Positions 11,287-21,570 are shown, counted from the first letter of the stretch. The stretch is 64,000 nt of DNA from Lelliottia jeotgali (GCA_002271215.1 CP018628.1:868001-932000), one strand, 5' to 3'. The notes: generated from the sequence alone by a model not told the origin. Numbers and translations are program-made.

Positions 11287-12246
11287 ATGAGTCTGAATTT
11301 CCTTGATTTCGAACAGCCGATTGCAGAGCTGGAAGCGAAAATCGATTCTTTGACAGCGGTAAGCCGTCAGGATGAAAAACTGGATATTAACATCGACGAA
11401 GAAGTGCATCGTCTGCGTGAAAAAAGCGTAGAACTGACGCGCAAAATCTTTGCCGATCTCGGCGCATGGCAGATTGCCCAGCTGGCTCGTCATCCACAGC
11501 GCCCGTACACCCTGGATTATGTCCGCCTGGCGTTTGATGAATTTGACGAACTGGCAGGCGATCGCGCTTATGCTGACGACAAAGCCATTGTCGGCGGTAT
11601 CGCACGTCTGGATGGTCGCCCGGTGATGATCATTGGTCATCAGAAAGGCCGTGAAACCAAAGAGAAGATTCGTCGTAACTTTGGTATGCCAGCACCGGAA
11701 GGTTACCGTAAGGCACTGCGCCTGATGGAAATGGCCGAACGCTTTAACATGCCGATCGTGACCTTTATCGACACTCCTGGTGCATACCCAGGTGTCGGTG
11801 CAGAAGAGCGCGGTCAGTCAGAAGCCATCGCGCGCAACCTGCGTGAAATGTCTCGTCTGTCGGTCCCGGTGATCTGTACCGTGATCGGTGAAGGCGGTTC
11901 CGGCGGCGCACTGGCTATCGGTGTGGGCGATAAAGTGAATATGCTGCAGTACAGCACCTATTCCGTTATCTCTCCGGAAGGCTGCGCGTCCATTCTGTGG
12001 AAGAGCGCAGACAAAGCGCCGCTGGCGGCGGAAGCGATGGGTATTATCGCGCCACGTCTGAAAGAGCTGAAGCTTATCGATACCGTGATCCCAGAACCGC
12101 TGGGTGGCGCGCATCGTAAGCCAGAAGTGATGGCGGCTTCCCTTAAAGCGCAGTTGCTGGCCGATTTGGCCGATCTCGATGTGCTGAGCAAAGAAGACCT
12201 GCTCAACCGTCGTTATCAGCGCCTGATGAACTACGGTTACGCGTAA
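11287..12246 (+). CDS. accA: Acetyl-CoA carboxylase carboxyltransferase alpha subunit
   Basis: Together with AccD transfers the carboxyl group from biotin to acetyl-CoA, giving malonyl-CoA, the first committed step of fatty acid synthesis. It has 319 residues, the family length. The crotonase-like core contains the glycine-rich oxyanion segments [15 protein letters not shown] and [12 protein letters not shown] that bind carboxybiotin and acyl-CoA. It is the last gene of the long rightward run and is followed at once by a strong terminator. Confidence 0.98.
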   Translation: MSLNFLDFEQPIAELEAKIDSLTAVSRQDEKLDINIDEEVHRLREKSVELTRKIFADLGAWQIAQLARHPQRPYTLDYVRLAFDEFDELAGDRAYADDKAIVGGIARLDGRPVMIIGHQKGRETKEKIRRNFGMPAPEGYRKALRLMEMAERFNMPIVTFIDTPGAYPGVGAEERGQSEAIARNLREMSRLSVPVICTVIGEGGSGGALAIGVGDKVNMLQYSTYSVISPEGCASILWKSADKAPLAAEAMGIIAPRLKELKLIDTVIPEPLGGAHRKPEVMAASLKAQLLADLADLDVLSKEDLLNRRYQRLMNYGYA

Positions 12247-12262
12247 TCTGCACAATAATCTT

Positions 12263-12293
12263 AAAAGCCGCACACTGTTGCGGCTTTTTTTTT
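12263..12293 (+). terminator. Rho-independent terminator after accA
   Basis: AAAAGCCGCA and TGCGGCTTTT form a stem around a short CACTGT-type loop, followed by a run of eight or more T. It closes the lpx-dnaE-accA transcript 17 bp after the accA stop. Confidence 0.92.
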
Positions 12294-12346
12294 ACCTGCC
12301 GTTTACCTCGGCTATGCTTATCTAATATTTTTCAAGGAGGTAGACC

Positions 12347-14485
12347 ATGAATATTATTGCCATCATGGGTCCGCATGGCGTCTTTTATAAAGATGAGCCG
12401 ATCAAGGAGCTGGAAAAATCATTACAGTCTCGCGGATTCCAGCTTATCTGGCCGCATAACAGTGCCGATCTGCTTAAGGTTATCGAGCATAACCCACGTA
12501 TCTGTGGAGTCGTCTTTGACTGGGATGAGTACGACCTGGAATTGTGCAGCGATATCAATCAGCTCAATGAATATCTGCCGCTGTATGCGTTCATCAATAC
12601 TCATTCGACGATGGACGTCAGCGCTCACGATATGCGCATGGCGCTGTGGTTTTTTGAATACGCACTCGGAGCAGCCGAGGATATTGCGACGCGCATCGAG
12701 CAATATACCCGTGAATACCTCGATAACATCACGCCTCCTTTTACCCGCGCACTGTTCAACTATGTGAAAGAAGGCAAATACACCTTCTGCACGCCAGGTC
12801 ATATGGCGGGAACGGCATACCAGAAAAGCCCGGTTGGTTGTCTGTTCTATGATTTCTTTGGCGGTAACACGCTGAAAGCGGATGTTTCGATCTCGGTGAC
12901 GGAACTCGGCTCGCTCCTGGACCACACCGGCCCGCATCTGGAGGCGGAAGAGTACATCGCCCGCACCTTCGGCGCCGAACAAAGTTATATGGTGACCAAC
13001 GGCACGTCGACGTCTAATAAGATTGTTGGCATGTACGCCGCACCTGCCGGAAGCACGCTGCTGATTGATCGCAACTGCCACAAATCGCTGGCGCATCTGC
13101 TGATGATGAGCGATGTCGTTCCGCTCTGGCTGTCGCCAACGCGAAACGCGCTGGGGATTTTGGGCGGCATTCCGCGCCGTGAGTTTTCCCACGCGGCGAT
13201 TGAACAGAAAGTCGCATCGGTTGCGGGCGCAAGTTGGCCTATTCATGCGGTGATTACCAACTCGACCTATGACGGGCTGCTCTACAACACCAACTGGATC
13301 AAGCAGACGCTTGACGTATCATCGATTCACTTTGATTCGGCCTGGGTTCCCTATACCAATTTCCACCCGATTTATGCGGGAAAAAGCGGGATGAGCGGCG
13401 AACGGATACCGGGCAAAGTATTCTTCGAAACTCAGTCGACACATAAAATGCTGGCGGCGTTCTCGCAGGCTTCGCTTATTCACATCAAGGGCGAATACGA
13501 CGAAGACACTTTCAACGAAGCTTTCATGATGCACACTACCACTTCGCCAAGCTATCCACTGGTGGCCTCGATAGAAACGGCGGCAGCGATGTTGCGCGGC
13601 AATCCGGGTAAACGCTTGATTAACCGTTCAGTGGAACGTGCGCTGCATTTCCGTAAAGAAGTACAGCGACTTAAAGATGAGGCCGACGGCTGGTTCTTTG
13701 ATATCTGGCAACCGGAAGAGATTGATGAAGCCGAATGCTGGTCCGTTGCACCTGACGAAAGCTGGCATGGATTCCGCGATGCGGATGCGGATCATATGTT
13801 CCTCGATCCGGTGAAAGTCACCATTCTGACGCCGGGGATGGACGAGCAAGGAACGATGAGCGACGAAGGGATCCCCGCTGCGCTGGTGGCGAAATTTCTT
13901 GATGAACGCGGCGTAGTGGTGGAAAAAACGGGCCCATACAATCTGCTCTTCTTGTTCAGCATCGGGATCGATAAAACCCGTGCGATGGGGCTGCTGCGGG
14001 GACTAATGGAGTTCAAACGCGCCTACGACCTGAATCTGCGGGTGAAAAACATGCTCCCGGATCTGTACGCTGAAGATCCTGATTTTTATCGCAACATGCG
14101 GATCCAGGATCTGGCTCAGGGGATCCATAAGCTGATCCGCCAGCACGATCTGCCGCGTCTTATGCTTCAGGCGTTTGACGTTTTGCCCGAAATGAAACTG
14201 ACCCCGCACAAAGCCTGGCAACGTCAGGTAAAAGGCGAAGTGGAAACTATCGAGCTGGAAAATCTGGTGGGACGCATATCGGCCAATATGATCCTGCCTT
14301 ATCCGCCTGGCGTTCCGCTATTGATGCCGGGCGAGATGATCACCGAGCAAAGCCGGGCGGTGCTCGATTTCCTGCTCATGTTGTGTTCCGTCGGTCGTCA
14401 TTATCCCGGTTTTGAGACAGATATTCACGGTGCGAAGCGCGACGAAAACGGCACTTATTGGGTGCGAGTCTTAAAAAATAGCTAA
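12347..14485 (+). CDS. ldcC: Lysine decarboxylase LdcC (constitutive type)
   Basis: PLP-dependent decarboxylation of lysine to cadaverine in the cytoplasm. It has 712 residues. An N-terminal flavodoxin-like wing domain (about 1-130) precedes the fold-type I core; the Schiff-base lysine is K367 in QSTHKML, and the PLP-proximal HFDSAWVPY motif is present. LdcC rather than CadA is inferred from the position between accA and gloA2-tilS and from the lack of a cadB neighbour. An AAGGAGG ribosome site lies ahead of the ATG. The terminator just upstream means it needs its own promoter. Confidence 0.95.
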   Translation: MNIIAIMGPHGVFYKDEPIKELEKSLQSRGFQLIWPHNSADLLKVIEHNPRICGVVFDWDEYDLELCSDINQLNEYLPLYAFINTHSTMDVSAHDMRMALWFFEYALGAAEDIATRIEQYTREYLDNITPPFTRALFNYVKEGKYTFCTPGHMAGTAYQKSPVGCLFYDFFGGNTLKADVSISVTELGSLLDHTGPHLEAEEYIARTFGAEQSYMVTNGTSTSNKIVGMYAAPAGSTLLIDRNCHKSLAHLLMMSDVVPLWLSPTRNALGILGGIPRREFSHAAIEQKVASVAGASWPIHAVITNSTYDGLLYNTNWIKQTLDVSSIHFDSAWVPYTNFHPIYAGKSGMSGERIPGKVFFETQSTHKMLAAFSQASLIHIKGEYDEDTFNEAFMMHTTTSPSYPLVASIETAAAMLRGNPGKRLINRSVERALHFRKEVQRLKDEADGWFFDIWQPEEIDEAECWSVAPDESWHGFRDADADHMFLDPVKVTILTPGMDEQGTMSDEGIPAALVAKFLDERGVVVEKTGPYNLLFLFSIGIDKTRAMGLLRGLMEFKRAYDLNLRVKNMLPDLYAEDPDFYRNMRIQDLAQGIHKLIRQHDLPRLMLQAFDVLPEMKLTPHKAWQRQVKGEVETIELENLVGRISANMILPYPPGVPLLMPGEMITEQSRAVLDFLLMLCSVGRHYPGFETDIHGAKRDENGTYWVRVLKNS

Positions 14486-14544
14486 GCGCTTGCGTGCTCA
14501 GGGTTTTCGGTTGTAACGTTTGGGCCTTATCAAAAGGAGAGGCT

Positions 14545-14934
14545 ATGCTGGGTTTAAAACAGGTTCACCATATTGCGATTATTGCGACCGATTACGCTCA
14601 CAGTAAGGCGTTCTATTGCGACATTCTCGGATTCACGCTGATGAGCGAAGCTTATCGCGCTGAACGCGATTCGTGGAAAGGTGACCTGGCGTTGAACGGG
14701 CAGTATGTGATTGAGCTTTTCTCCTTTCCTTTCCCGCCTGCGCGCCCGTCGCGACCAGAAGCCTGTGGGCTTCGCCATCTCGCCTTCAGCGTCGATAATA
14801 TTGAGCAGGCGGTGAAGCATCTTGAAGGGCATGGCGTGAAGTGCGAAGCCATTCGCATCGATCCGTTTACCAATAAGCGTTTTACCTTTTTCAACGATCC
14901 TGATGGCCTGCCGCTGGAGCTTTATCAGCAGTGA
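14545..14934 (+). CDS. gloA2: VOC-fold lyase-like protein GloA2 (YaeR)
   Basis: Glyoxalase I-like single-domain vicinal oxygen chelate protein of 129 residues. The start at 14545 follows AAAGGAGAGGC; the frame is open to 14494 but that extension has no ribosome site. Metal-ligand candidates of the VOC fold are visible: His in QVHHIAI, Glu in YVIELFSF, His in GLRHLAFS and Glu in PLELYQQ. The E. coli homologue is a putative glyoxalase; the substrate is not established. Its TGA overlaps the GTG of tilS. Confidence 0.88.
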   Translation: MLGLKQVHHIAIIATDYAHSKAFYCDILGFTLMSEAYRAERDSWKGDLALNGQYVIELFSFPFPPARPSRPEACGLRHLAFSVDNIEQAVKHLEGHGVKCEAIRIDPFTNKRFTFFNDPDGLPLELYQQ

Positions 14935-16217
14935 CGTTACTTGCAATCGCTCAGTCTGTTTCTCCGTTCCGTCAGTTGCTGGTGGGGTTTAGCGGTGGCC
15001 TGGACTCTACCGTCCTGTTACATCGCCTGATGCTGTGGCGTGAACAACAGCCCGATGTCCAGATCCGCGCCATTCATATTCATCATGGGCTTAGTGCGAA
15101 TGCCAATGAATGGGTGGCCCACTGCGAGACGCTTTGCCAGACGTGGAATATCCCACTGATCGTTGAACGCGTGACGCTTAAGGACGAAGGACTTGGGACG
15201 GAGGCGCAGGCACGTAAGGCACGGTATGTCGCCTTTGAGCACGCGCTTCGGCCCGGTGAAGCCATCGTGACGGCGCAGCATCTCGACGATCAGTGTGAGA
15301 CGTTTTTACTGGCGCTTAAGCGAGGCAGCGGCCCGGCGGGATTATCGGCGATGGCTGAGCGCAGCAAATTTGCCGGGACATACCTGCTGCGTCCTTTGCT
15401 GAACGAAACCCGTTCATCGCTGGAACATTGGGCGCGTGTGCACAATCTGCGCTGGATAGAAGATGAAAGTAATCAGGACGATGGCTACGATCGTAACTTC
15501 TTACGTCTGCGTATTTTGCCCGAACTTTCTCAGCGTTGGCCGCATTTTGCCGAGGCGACGGCAAGAAGTGCGCAATTATGTGCAGAACAGGAAAGCTTGT
15601 TGGACGAACTGCTGAGCGAGGAGCTGGCGAACCTGGTGTCGGAAGAGGGGGCGCTGAGTATTTCTCCGCTGGAATCGATGAGCGTGGTGCGCCGTGGGGC
15701 GTTAGTTCGTCGCTGGCTAGCGAGCCATCAGGCGCAAATGCCCTCGCGCGACATGCTCAAGCGAATCTGGTATGAAGTGGCTCAGGCGCGCGAAGATGCC
15801 AACCCGTGTCTGCATCTTAATGGGTTTGAAATCAGACGCTTCAAAGCGCAGCTCTGGTGGGTTAAGCATCAGCCGTCGCTGACAGATAACATCATCTCCT
15901 GGCCTGATATTCACGAACCGCTGAATCTACCGCACAGGGCGGGTCTGGTTGCTCTTAATGCGCCCGGTAATGTGCGTTTGCCAGCAGTGGGAGAGCAGGT
16001 GACGATCCGCTTTAAAGCCAGCGGGAATTTACATATTGTGGGCCGCAACGGTGGCCGCAAGCTGAAAAAAATCTGGCAGGAGTGCAACGTCCCGCCCTGG
16101 CTTCGCGACACCACGCCTTTATTATTTTATGGTGAAACGCTGATTGCGGCGGCGGGAGTCTTTGTCACGCAGGATGGCTGGGCGGAAGAGGGGTTGAGAT
16201 TCGAGCGGAAGGCGTAA
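14931..16217 (+). CDS. tilS: tRNA(Ile)-lysidine synthase TilS
   Basis: Converts C34 of the CAU-anticodon tRNA-Ile to lysidine using ATP and lysine, switching the tRNA from Met to Ile decoding; essential in bacteria. It has 428 residues. The PP-loop SGGLDST is at about residues 24-30, and the HHGLSANA and GSGPAGL segments and the C-terminal domain ending with the [10 protein letters not shown] region are as in the family. The start is GTG, overlapping the gloA2 stop as GTGA. The stop codon lies within a perfect 11-bp hairpin (16214-16239). Confidence 0.96.
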   Translation: MTLLAIAQSVSPFRQLLVGFSGGLDSTVLLHRLMLWREQQPDVQIRAIHIHHGLSANANEWVAHCETLCQTWNIPLIVERVTLKDEGLGTEAQARKARYVAFEHALRPGEAIVTAQHLDDQCETFLLALKRGSGPAGLSAMAERSKFAGTYLLRPLLNETRSSLEHWARVHNLRWIEDESNQDDGYDRNFLRLRILPELSQRWPHFAEATARSAQLCAEQESLLDELLSEELANLVSEEGALSISPLESMSVVRRGALVRRWLASHQAQMPSRDMLKRIWYEVAQAREDANPCLHLNGFEIRRFKAQLWWVKHQPSLTDNIISWPDIHEPLNLPHRAGLVALNAPGNVRLPAVGEQVTIRFKASGNLHIVGRNGGRKLKKIWQECNVPPWLRDTTPLLFYGETLIAAAGVFVTQDGWAEEGLRFERKA

Positions 16218-16239
16218 CGGGCAGCGAACTGCCCGTTAC
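16214..16239. other. Perfect hairpin spanning the tilS stop, between convergent tilS and rof
   Basis: GTAACGGGCAG-CGAA-CTGCCCGTTAC: an 11-bp perfect stem with a tetraloop, containing the tilS TAA and lying 6 bp from the rof stop. There is no T-run on either strand, so it is not a classical terminator. It could act as a 3' mRNA stabiliser for both genes. Confidence 0.6.
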
Positions 16240-16245
16240 AGAAAA

Positions 16246-16506
16246 TTACTCTTCGCTCACCACGACGGTGCCGATATCTGGATGACTGAAGCTGGCGATT
16301 TTATCGAGGCGAAGTTCACGCGTTTTCCCGGCATCTTCGACGACCAGATATTCAACGTTCTTGCGTGAGACCAGGTCACTCGCTTTTGCTTTCAACTCCT
16401 CGCCGTCTTTTAACGCCAGCGCCAGAACCAGGTGATTCTGACAGGCGAGCTCGAGGTTGTCGTAGTCATCGCAGTTGATGGGTTGATAGGTATCATTCAT
16501 TGACAT
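16246..16506 (-). CDS. rof: Rho-binding antiterminator Rof
   Basis: Small Sm-like fold protein that binds Rho and inhibits Rho-dependent termination. It has 86 residues and is acidic, with the [24 protein letters not shown] core known from E. coli YaeO. The start codon overlaps the 3' end of yaeP by 14 bp, so the two are translated from one leftward transcript. It converges on tilS. Confidence 0.94.
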   Translation of the reverse strand: MSMNDTYQPINCDDYDNLELACQNHLVLALALKDGEELKAKASDLVSRKNVEYLVVEDAGKTRELRLDKIASFSHPDIGTVVVSEE

Positions 16507-16693
16507 AATCGCTCACCAGTAAATTCGCAGCAGCATACGCCGCTTTTTCCCTGACCGATTCTGAAAGGCTGGCGTCCGACGCCACTTCATTCAGCACTTT
16601 CAATACACAGCCCAACGCATCGGGGATATACCCCAGATCTCCGCTGGCAATTTCCGCATACCTTTTGCGAATTAACTCACAATAATTTTCCAC
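16493..16693 (-). CDS. yaeP: Conserved small protein YaeP (UPF0253)
   Basis: A 66-residue helical protein with the family's [15 protein letters not shown] start and the C-terminal LLVSDYVNE. The function is unknown. It is always found upstream of rof and overlaps it, which suggests translational coupling and perhaps a shared job in modulating Rho. No membrane segment or metal motif is visible. Confidence 0.9.
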   Translation of the reverse strand: MENYCELIRKRYAEIASGDLGYIPDALGCVLKVLNEVASDASLSESVREKAAYAAANLLVSDYVNE

Positions 16694-16789
16694 ATCCCCT
16701 CCTGCCAGCGCACTGACGTTACTGTGAGATACACTTAAGCCTACGAAGATAAACTCGGTTTAGCAAGGTGACTATACCATACTCATTCA

Positions 16790-16815
16790 AGCAATATCAG
16801 CGCCTTGATATTGCT
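16790..16815. promoter_or_regulatory. Perfect inverted repeat between yaeP and yaeQ
   Basis: AGCAATATCA (16790-16799) and TGATATTGCT (16806-16815) form a 10-bp perfect inverted repeat with a 6-nt centre in the divergent yaeP/yaeQ gap. It is either an operator or a hairpin in the yaeQ leader, which would start 77 nt before the ATG. The regulator is unknown. Confidence 0.5.
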
Positions 16816-16891
16816 GCGATTCACCGCGAGGTAACAGCCTTTTGGCTGGAATTTCGCTACAATGTGCGCCTGATTCGAATGGAGTTCTCTC

Positions 16892-17437
16892 ATGGCGCTG
16901 AAAGCGACAATTTATAAAGCGGTAGTCAACGTTGCTGACCTTGACCGCAACCAGTTTCTCGATGCGTCGTTAACGCTGGCTCGTCACCCGTCAGAAACGC
17001 AGGAACGCATGATGCTGCGCCTGCTGGCGTGGATCAAATACGCCAATGAACGGCTGCAATTTACGCGTGGACTGAGCGCCGAAGAAGAGCCAGAAGCCTG
17101 GCTGCGCAACGATCATATGGGCATTGATTTGTGGATTGAGCTCGGCTTGCCGGACGAACGTCGAATCAAAAAGGCCTGCACGCAGTCCGCAGAAGTGGCG
17201 ATTTTTGCCTATAATCAGCGTGCTGCGGAAATCTGGTGGCAGCAAAACCAGCGCAAATGCGCCCAGTATTCACACCTTTCAGTGTGGTATCTGGACGATG
17301 AACAACTGGCGAAATTGACTGAGTTTGCCGCTCGTACTATGGCGCTGCAGGCGACGATCCAGGATGGCGCTATCTGGCTGTCTGATTCTCAGAATAATCT
17401 GGAAATTCATCTTACTGCGTGGCAGTCACCGTCATGA
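16892..17437 (+). CDS. yaeQ: YaeQ family protein (PD-(D/E)XK nuclease-like fold)
   Basis: A 181-residue protein matching the YaeQ family, whose structures show a variant of the restriction-endonuclease fold; the biochemical role is not settled. Family hallmarks seen are [16 protein letters not shown] and VWYLDDEQL. The last four bases overlap the arfB start (ATGA), a junction kept in enterobacteria. It is divergent from yaeP-rof. Confidence 0.93.
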   Translation: MALKATIYKAVVNVADLDRNQFLDASLTLARHPSETQERMMLRLLAWIKYANERLQFTRGLSAEEEPEAWLRNDHMGIDLWIELGLPDERRIKKACTQSAEVAIFAYNQRAAEIWWQQNQRKCAQYSHLSVWYLDDEQLAKLTEFAARTMALQATIQDGAIWLSDSQNNLEIHLTAWQSPS

Positions 17438-17856
17438 TTGTGGTGTCCCGAACCGTCACTATCCCCGACAATGAGTTTGAGATAACGGCGATCCGGGCTC
17501 AGGGCGCGGGTGGACAGCATGTGAATAAAGCCTCAACGGCGATTCATCTGCGCTTTGACATTCGGGCCTCCAGCCTGCCAGAGTCCTATAAAGAAGCCTT
17601 GCTCGCTGCCAGCCATCACCTCATTACCAGCGATGGCGTTATCATTATTAAGGCGCAAGAGTATCGCAGTCAGGAATTGAATCGAGAAGCCGCACTTTCC
17701 CGGCTGGTGGCGGTCATACAGGAGCTGACTACAGTTCAGAAAAGTCGCCGCGCCACGCGGCCGACGCGAGCCTCAAAAGAGCGTCGGTTGTCTTCGAAAG
17801 CGCAAAAATCCACGGTAAAATCACTGCGTGGAAAAGTTCGTCGGTCTCAGGATTGA
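17434..17856 (+). CDS. arfB: Peptidyl-tRNA hydrolase ArfB (stalled-ribosome rescue)
   Basis: Codon-independent release factor that enters ribosomes stalled at mRNA 3' ends and hydrolyses peptidyl-tRNA. It has 140 residues from the ATG at 17434, which overlaps the yaeQ stop and matches the E. coli N-terminus; an upstream in-frame Met at 17419 is inside yaeQ. The GGQ motif is in [12 protein letters not shown] (about residues 22-33). The basic C-terminal tail ([16 protein letters not shown] and beyond) is the part that enters the empty mRNA channel. Confidence 0.96.
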   Translation: MIVVSRTVTIPDNEFEITAIRAQGAGGQHVNKASTAIHLRFDIRASSLPESYKEALLAASHHLITSDGVIIIKAQEYRSQELNREAALSRLVAVIQELTTVQKSRRATRPTRASKERRLSSKAQKSTVKSLRGKVRRSQD

Positions 17857-17889
17857 TAAACCGGATACCATTTTTATAAGGAATTCATC

Positions 17890-18588
17890 GTGAAAACAGC
17901 GATATGGTCAGTTATTGCCGCATCAACGCTTTTTGCCCTCATTGGGTGTAATAATCGTGCTGAGATGCAGACTTTACAACCGACACAGTCGGAAGAGTTA
18001 AAACCGATGCAGCAGAGCTGGCGCGGTGTTCTTCCTTGCGCCGATTGCGAAGGCATTGAAACGACATTGTACCTGGAAAAGGATGGTTCATGGGTAATGA
18101 ACCAGCGCTATCAGGGGGCGAAAGAACCGTCATCCTTTGCCACTTATGGCAAGTGGGCGCGCACCGCTGAGAAACTGATTTTGACGGATTCCGAAGGCGA
18201 GAAAACCTATTTCCGCGCCAAAGGTGAGGGCATGGAGATGCTCGATCGTGAAGGTAATCCGATCGAATCTCAGTTTAACTACACGTTAGCGCCAGTCAAA
18301 GCGGCTCTGCCCTCCACGCCGATGGCGATGCGCGGCATGTATTTCTACATGGCAGATGCAGCAGTCTTCACCGATTGTGCAACGGGCAAGAAAGTCAGTG
18401 TGGCAAACAATGCGCAGCTGGAACGTGATTATGCCGTGGCGCGCGGGAATGACAGCAAGCCAGTGTTGTTGACAGTAGACGGTCACTTCACGCTGGAGCC
18501 GAACCCGGATAGCGGCGAGATGGTGAAAACGCTGGTAACGGATAAGAGCGCGAAGTTTGCGGCGGGTAAAGACTGCGACAGCAAATAA
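17890..18588 (+). CDS. nlpE: Copper resistance/envelope stress lipoprotein NlpE
   Basis: Outer-membrane lipoprotein that senses surface contact and lipoprotein trafficking faults and activates the Cpx response. It has 232 residues. The lipobox LIGC puts the lipidated Cys at 20, followed by Asn-Asn. The N-terminal domain carries the CxxC pair C50-A-D-C53, and the C-terminal OB-like domain keeps two more cysteines (in FTDCATG and the terminal KDCDSK). A bidirectional terminator separates it from convergent proS. Confidence 0.96.
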   Translation: MKTAIWSVIAASTLFALIGCNNRAEMQTLQPTQSEELKPMQQSWRGVLPCADCEGIETTLYLEKDGSWVMNQRYQGAKEPSSFATYGKWARTAEKLILTDSEGEKTYFRAKGEGMEMLDREGNPIESQFNYTLAPVKAALPSTPMAMRGMYFYMADAAVFTDCATGKKVSVANNAQLERDYAVARGNDSKPVLLTVDGHFTLEPNPDSGEMVKTLVTDKSAKFAAGKDCDSK

Positions 18589-18598
18589 GACTGAAAAG

Positions 18599-18627
18599 AA
18601 AAACCCCGCAATCGCGGGGTTTTTTGT
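18599..18627. terminator. Bidirectional terminator between nlpE and proS
   Basis: AAAACCCCGC-AAT-CGCGGGGTTTTTT: a strong GC stem with an A-run on one side and a T-run on the other, so it can end both the rightward nlpE and the leftward proS transcripts. Confidence 0.9.
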
Positions 18628-18630
18628 GGC

Positions 18631-20349
18631 TTAACCTTTGATGGCTTTCACCAGGTAATCAAGGACATCGCCGGTCTTGATCATCTGCTTCTCGCCGCTG
18701 CGACGGTATTTGTATTCAATCTCGTCGCTGTCGAGGTTACGGTCGCCGATAACGACAGTGTGCGGAATGCCGATCAGTTCCATATCCGCAAACATCACGC
18801 CCGGACGCTCTTTACGGTCATCCATCAGCACTTCGATACCCTGCGCACGCAGTTCGCTGTAAAGCTTCTCAGCCAGTTCCTGAACACGGTAAGACTTGTG
18901 CATGTTCATCGGCAAAATCGCGACCTGGAACGGGGCAATATTGTCTGGCCAGACGATGCCGCGTTCGTCGTGGTTCTGCTCAATGGCTGCTGCAACCACG
19001 CGAGTTACCCCGATACCGTAGCAACCCATGGTCAGCGTCTGGTTACGGCCATCTTCACCCTGAACGGATGCATTTAGCGCCTGAGAGTACTTCGTACCCA
19101 ACTGGAAGATGTGGCCCACTTCGATACCACGTTTGATCATCAGCGTACCCTGGCCGTCCGGGCTTGGATCGCCGGCAACCACGTTACGGATATCTGCTAC
19201 TTCTGGCGTCGCGGTGTCGCGATCCCAGTTGATGCCGAAGTAGTGCTTACCGTCGATGTTCGCGCCAGCAGAGAAATCGCTCATGGCGGCAACGGTACGG
19301 TCAATCACGACCGGAATCGGCAGATTAACCGGGCCCAGTGAACCAGGACCTGCGTTAACCACCGCGCGGATTTCAGCTTCGGTAGCGAAAGTCAGCGGGC
19401 TTGCGACCTGCGGCAGTTTTTCTGCTTTGACTTCGTTCAGCTCGTGATCGCCACGAACCAGCAGCGCAACCAGCGGATACGCGCTTCCTTCAACGGATTT
19501 CACCAGCAGAGTTTTTACCGTTTTCTCGATCGGCAGATTGAACTGCTCAACCAGCTCGGCGATGGTTTTGGCGTTCGGGGTATCGACCAGCTTCATCTCT
19601 TCTGTCGCTGCCGCACGTGGGGTCGCAGGGGCCAGAGCTTCTGCAAATTCGATATTTGCCGCGTAGTCAGAGGTGTCGGAGAAGATCACATCATCTTCAC
19701 CGCTCTGCGCCAGCACCTGGAATTCGTGAGAGGCGCTACCGCCGATAGAACCGGTGTCAGCTTGCACAGCGCGGAAATCCAGACCCATGCGGGAGAAGAT
19801 CTTGCTGTAGGCGCCGTACATCACGTCGTAGGTTTCCTGCAGGGATTCCTGAGAAGTATGGAAAGAGTAGGCATCTTTCATCAGGAATTCGCGGGAACGC
19901 ATCACGCCGAAACGCGGACGAACTTCGTCACGGAACTTGGTCTGGATCTGGAAGAAGTTCAGCGGCAGCTGTTTGTACGAGTTCAGCTCGTTACGAATCA
20001 GGTCAGTGATCACTTCTTCATGCGTTGGGCCGAGTACAAACGGGCGCTCGCCACGATCAACAAAGCGCAGCAGCTCTGGGCCGTACTGCTCCCAGCGACC
20101 ACTTTCCATCCACAGGTCAGCAGGCTGAACCACAGGCATGGACACCTCGATAGCACCGGCGTTGTTCATCTCTTCACGCACGATGTTTTCGACTTTTTTC
20201 AGGACGCGCAGGCCGGTCGGCAACCAGGTATACAACCCAGAGGCCAGCTTGCGGATCATCCCGGCGCGCAGCATCAGCTGATGGCTGATGACTTCGGCGT
20301 CGGCAGGTGTCTCCTTCAGTGTGGAGAGCAGATATTGGCTAGTACGCAT
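18631..20349 (-). CDS. proS: Prolyl-tRNA synthetase
   Basis: Class II aminoacyl-tRNA synthetase of the bacterial type with an inserted cis-editing domain that removes mis-charged alanine. It has 572 residues, the E. coli length. Motif 1 region residues ([10 protein letters not shown]), motif 2 ([13 protein letters not shown]) and motif 3 (GCYGIGVTR) frame the editing insert at about 224-407. The C-terminal anticodon-binding domain ends VKAIKG. It is transcribed leftward toward nlpE. Confidence 0.98.
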   Translation of the reverse strand: MRTSQYLLSTLKETPADAEVISHQLMLRAGMIRKLASGLYTWLPTGLRVLKKVENIVREEMNNAGAIEVSMPVVQPADLWMESGRWEQYGPELLRFVDRGERPFVLGPTHEEVITDLIRNELNSYKQLPLNFFQIQTKFRDEVRPRFGVMRSREFLMKDAYSFHTSQESLQETYDVMYGAYSKIFSRMGLDFRAVQADTGSIGGSASHEFQVLAQSGEDDVIFSDTSDYAANIEFAEALAPATPRAAATEEMKLVDTPNAKTIAELVEQFNLPIEKTVKTLLVKSVEGSAYPLVALLVRGDHELNEVKAEKLPQVASPLTFATEAEIRAVVNAGPGSLGPVNLPIPVVIDRTVAAMSDFSAGANIDGKHYFGINWDRDTATPEVADIRNVVAGDPSPDGQGTLMIKRGIEVGHIFQLGTKYSQALNASVQGEDGRNQTLTMGCYGIGVTRVVAAAIEQNHDERGIVWPDNIAPFQVAILPMNMHKSYRVQELAEKLYSELRAQGIEVLMDDRKERPGVMFADMELIGIPHTVVIGDRNLDSDEIEYKYRRSGEKQMIKTGDVLDYLVKAIKG

Positions 20350-20461
20350 GTTGTTACGGTTCCATTTCGACGATTGGACCAGGCTGAAACGTCAGACTGA
20401 CACAAAAAAAGTGGTTTAGTTTACCAGTGTGGCAAAGATGCCAAAAGAGAGGAAAATAAAA

Positions 20462-21169
20462 TTAGCGCACTTCCAGCGCAAACACTTCAAAACCTGACTC
20501 GGTGACGCGCCAGCGCACATTAAAATCGAGCAACAGGACGGCGTAAGTTTTGCCAGCTTCTTCCTCTTTTTTATACGCGGGTCGTGGATCTTGCGCCAGG
20601 ACTTCAACAATAAAGGCCTTCAGGCGAGGGTAGCGCTTTTCCAGGAGCAGAAGTTGCGCGTCAACATCGGGCGTAAAACCGACGGGCATATCGGCGACCG
20701 GTGCCTGCTGAGCGTAGCTCGCGCGCGCATCTGGCAGCGCTTCGGCAAAGGGCAGGTAGGGTTTGATATCCACCACCGGCGTACCGTCGACCAAATCCAG
20801 ACTGCCTAACTGCAGGATCACCTGATCCTTTTGACAGCGAATATCTTTTAGCTCAACCAACGACATCCCGACAGGGTTCGGGCGGAAGGTCGAACGCGTG
20901 GCAAACACCCCCATTCTGGCATTCCCACCCAGGCGGGGAGGGCGCACCGTCGGACGCCAGCCGCCTTCCATCGTTTGATGAAAGATGAACAGCACCCACA
21001 GATGGCTAAATGCCTCAAGCCCACGCACGGCGTCGGCCTGATTATAAGGAGGAATTAAGTGAAGTTCACCGCCGCCGCTTTTAACCAGACCCGGCTGGCG
21101 CGGTACGGCAAACTTCTCTTTATAAGGCGAGCGGATAACACCTATCTGCTCAAACTGAAATGCACTCAT
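20462..21169 (-). CDS. trmO: tRNA-Thr m6t6A37 methyltransferase TrmO
   Basis: SAM-dependent N6-methylation of t6A37 in tRNA-Thr(GGU). It has 235 residues. The beta-barrel TsaA-type domain is seen in IGVIRSPYKEKFAVPRQPG, the RPPRLGGNARMGVFATRS segment and PNPVGMSLVEL. Its ATG overlaps the rcsF stop by 4 bp, so both are read together. A tRNA-Thr gene, for the CGT anticodon, lies at 63.4 kb, but the known target is the GGU isoacceptor. Confidence 0.94.
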   Translation of the reverse strand: MSAFQFEQIGVIRSPYKEKFAVPRQPGLVKSGGGELHLIPPYNQADAVRGLEAFSHLWVLFIFHQTMEGGWRPTVRPPRLGGNARMGVFATRSTFRPNPVGMSLVELKDIRCQKDQVILQLGSLDLVDGTPVVDIKPYLPFAEALPDARASYAQQAPVADMPVGFTPDVDAQLLLLEKRYPRLKAFIVEVLAQDPRPAYKKEEEAGKTYAVLLLDFNVRWRVTESGFEVFALEVR

Positions 21170-21570
21170 TTCGCCGTGACGTTAAGGGCGTTACCCATAC
21201 ACACCGCCTGGCGATAGCAGCCTGGCGTGCCGCTGGTGACTTCACAGCTGTGCAGCAGGACGGCGTTAGCTTTCATTTTGGCGGCGTTAATCTGCAGACG
21301 TTTACGCGCCGTCGGGATGTTTGGCGGAGAGTCCTGATTGCTTGCCTGGCAGGATTCGCCGGTGACTTCACCCAGATCGCGGAATGGTTTGCCAATTAAG
21401 TCTTCAGCTTTGGTGTAGATTCTTACCGGTGCAGGGCGCGGTGCCTTCGGCTTGGCTGGCTCCACCTTCGGTGGGGTTGCAGTGCTTTTAACAGGTTCAA
21501 CAGGAGATCTGCTTAGCATTGAACAGCCGCTCAGCATGAGTGCTAAAAGACAGATCGGTAAAGCACGCAT
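21166..21570 (-). CDS. rcsF: Rcs stress sensor lipoprotein RcsF
   Basis: Outer-membrane lipoprotein that threads through BamA-porin complexes and signals LPS and peptidoglycan damage to IgaA. It has 134 residues. The lipobox LSGC gives the lipidated C16, followed by Ser-Met. A proline- and lysine-rich linker (PPKVEPAKPKAPRPAP) is next, then a folded domain with four cysteines (ESCQ, HSCE, GCYR, VCMG) that form the two nonconsecutive disulfides known in E. coli. BamA, its assembly partner, is encoded in the same window. Confidence 0.96.
   Translation of the reverse strand: MRALPICLLALMLSGCSMLSRSPVEPVKSTATPPKVEPAKPKAPRPAPVRIYTKAEDLIGKPFRDLGEVTGESCQASNQDSPPNIPTARKRLQINAAKMKANAVLLHSCEVTSGTPGCYRQAVCMGNALNVTAK

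Noticed and set aside
12422..13246. 274-codon open frame antisense to ldcC
   Set aside because: Shadow of ldcC; Arg-rich translation without motifs.
19444..20400. 318-codon open frame antisense to proS
   Set aside because: Shadow of proS; composition is rich in His, Gln and Arg, typical of antisense frames, and no domain is recognisable.
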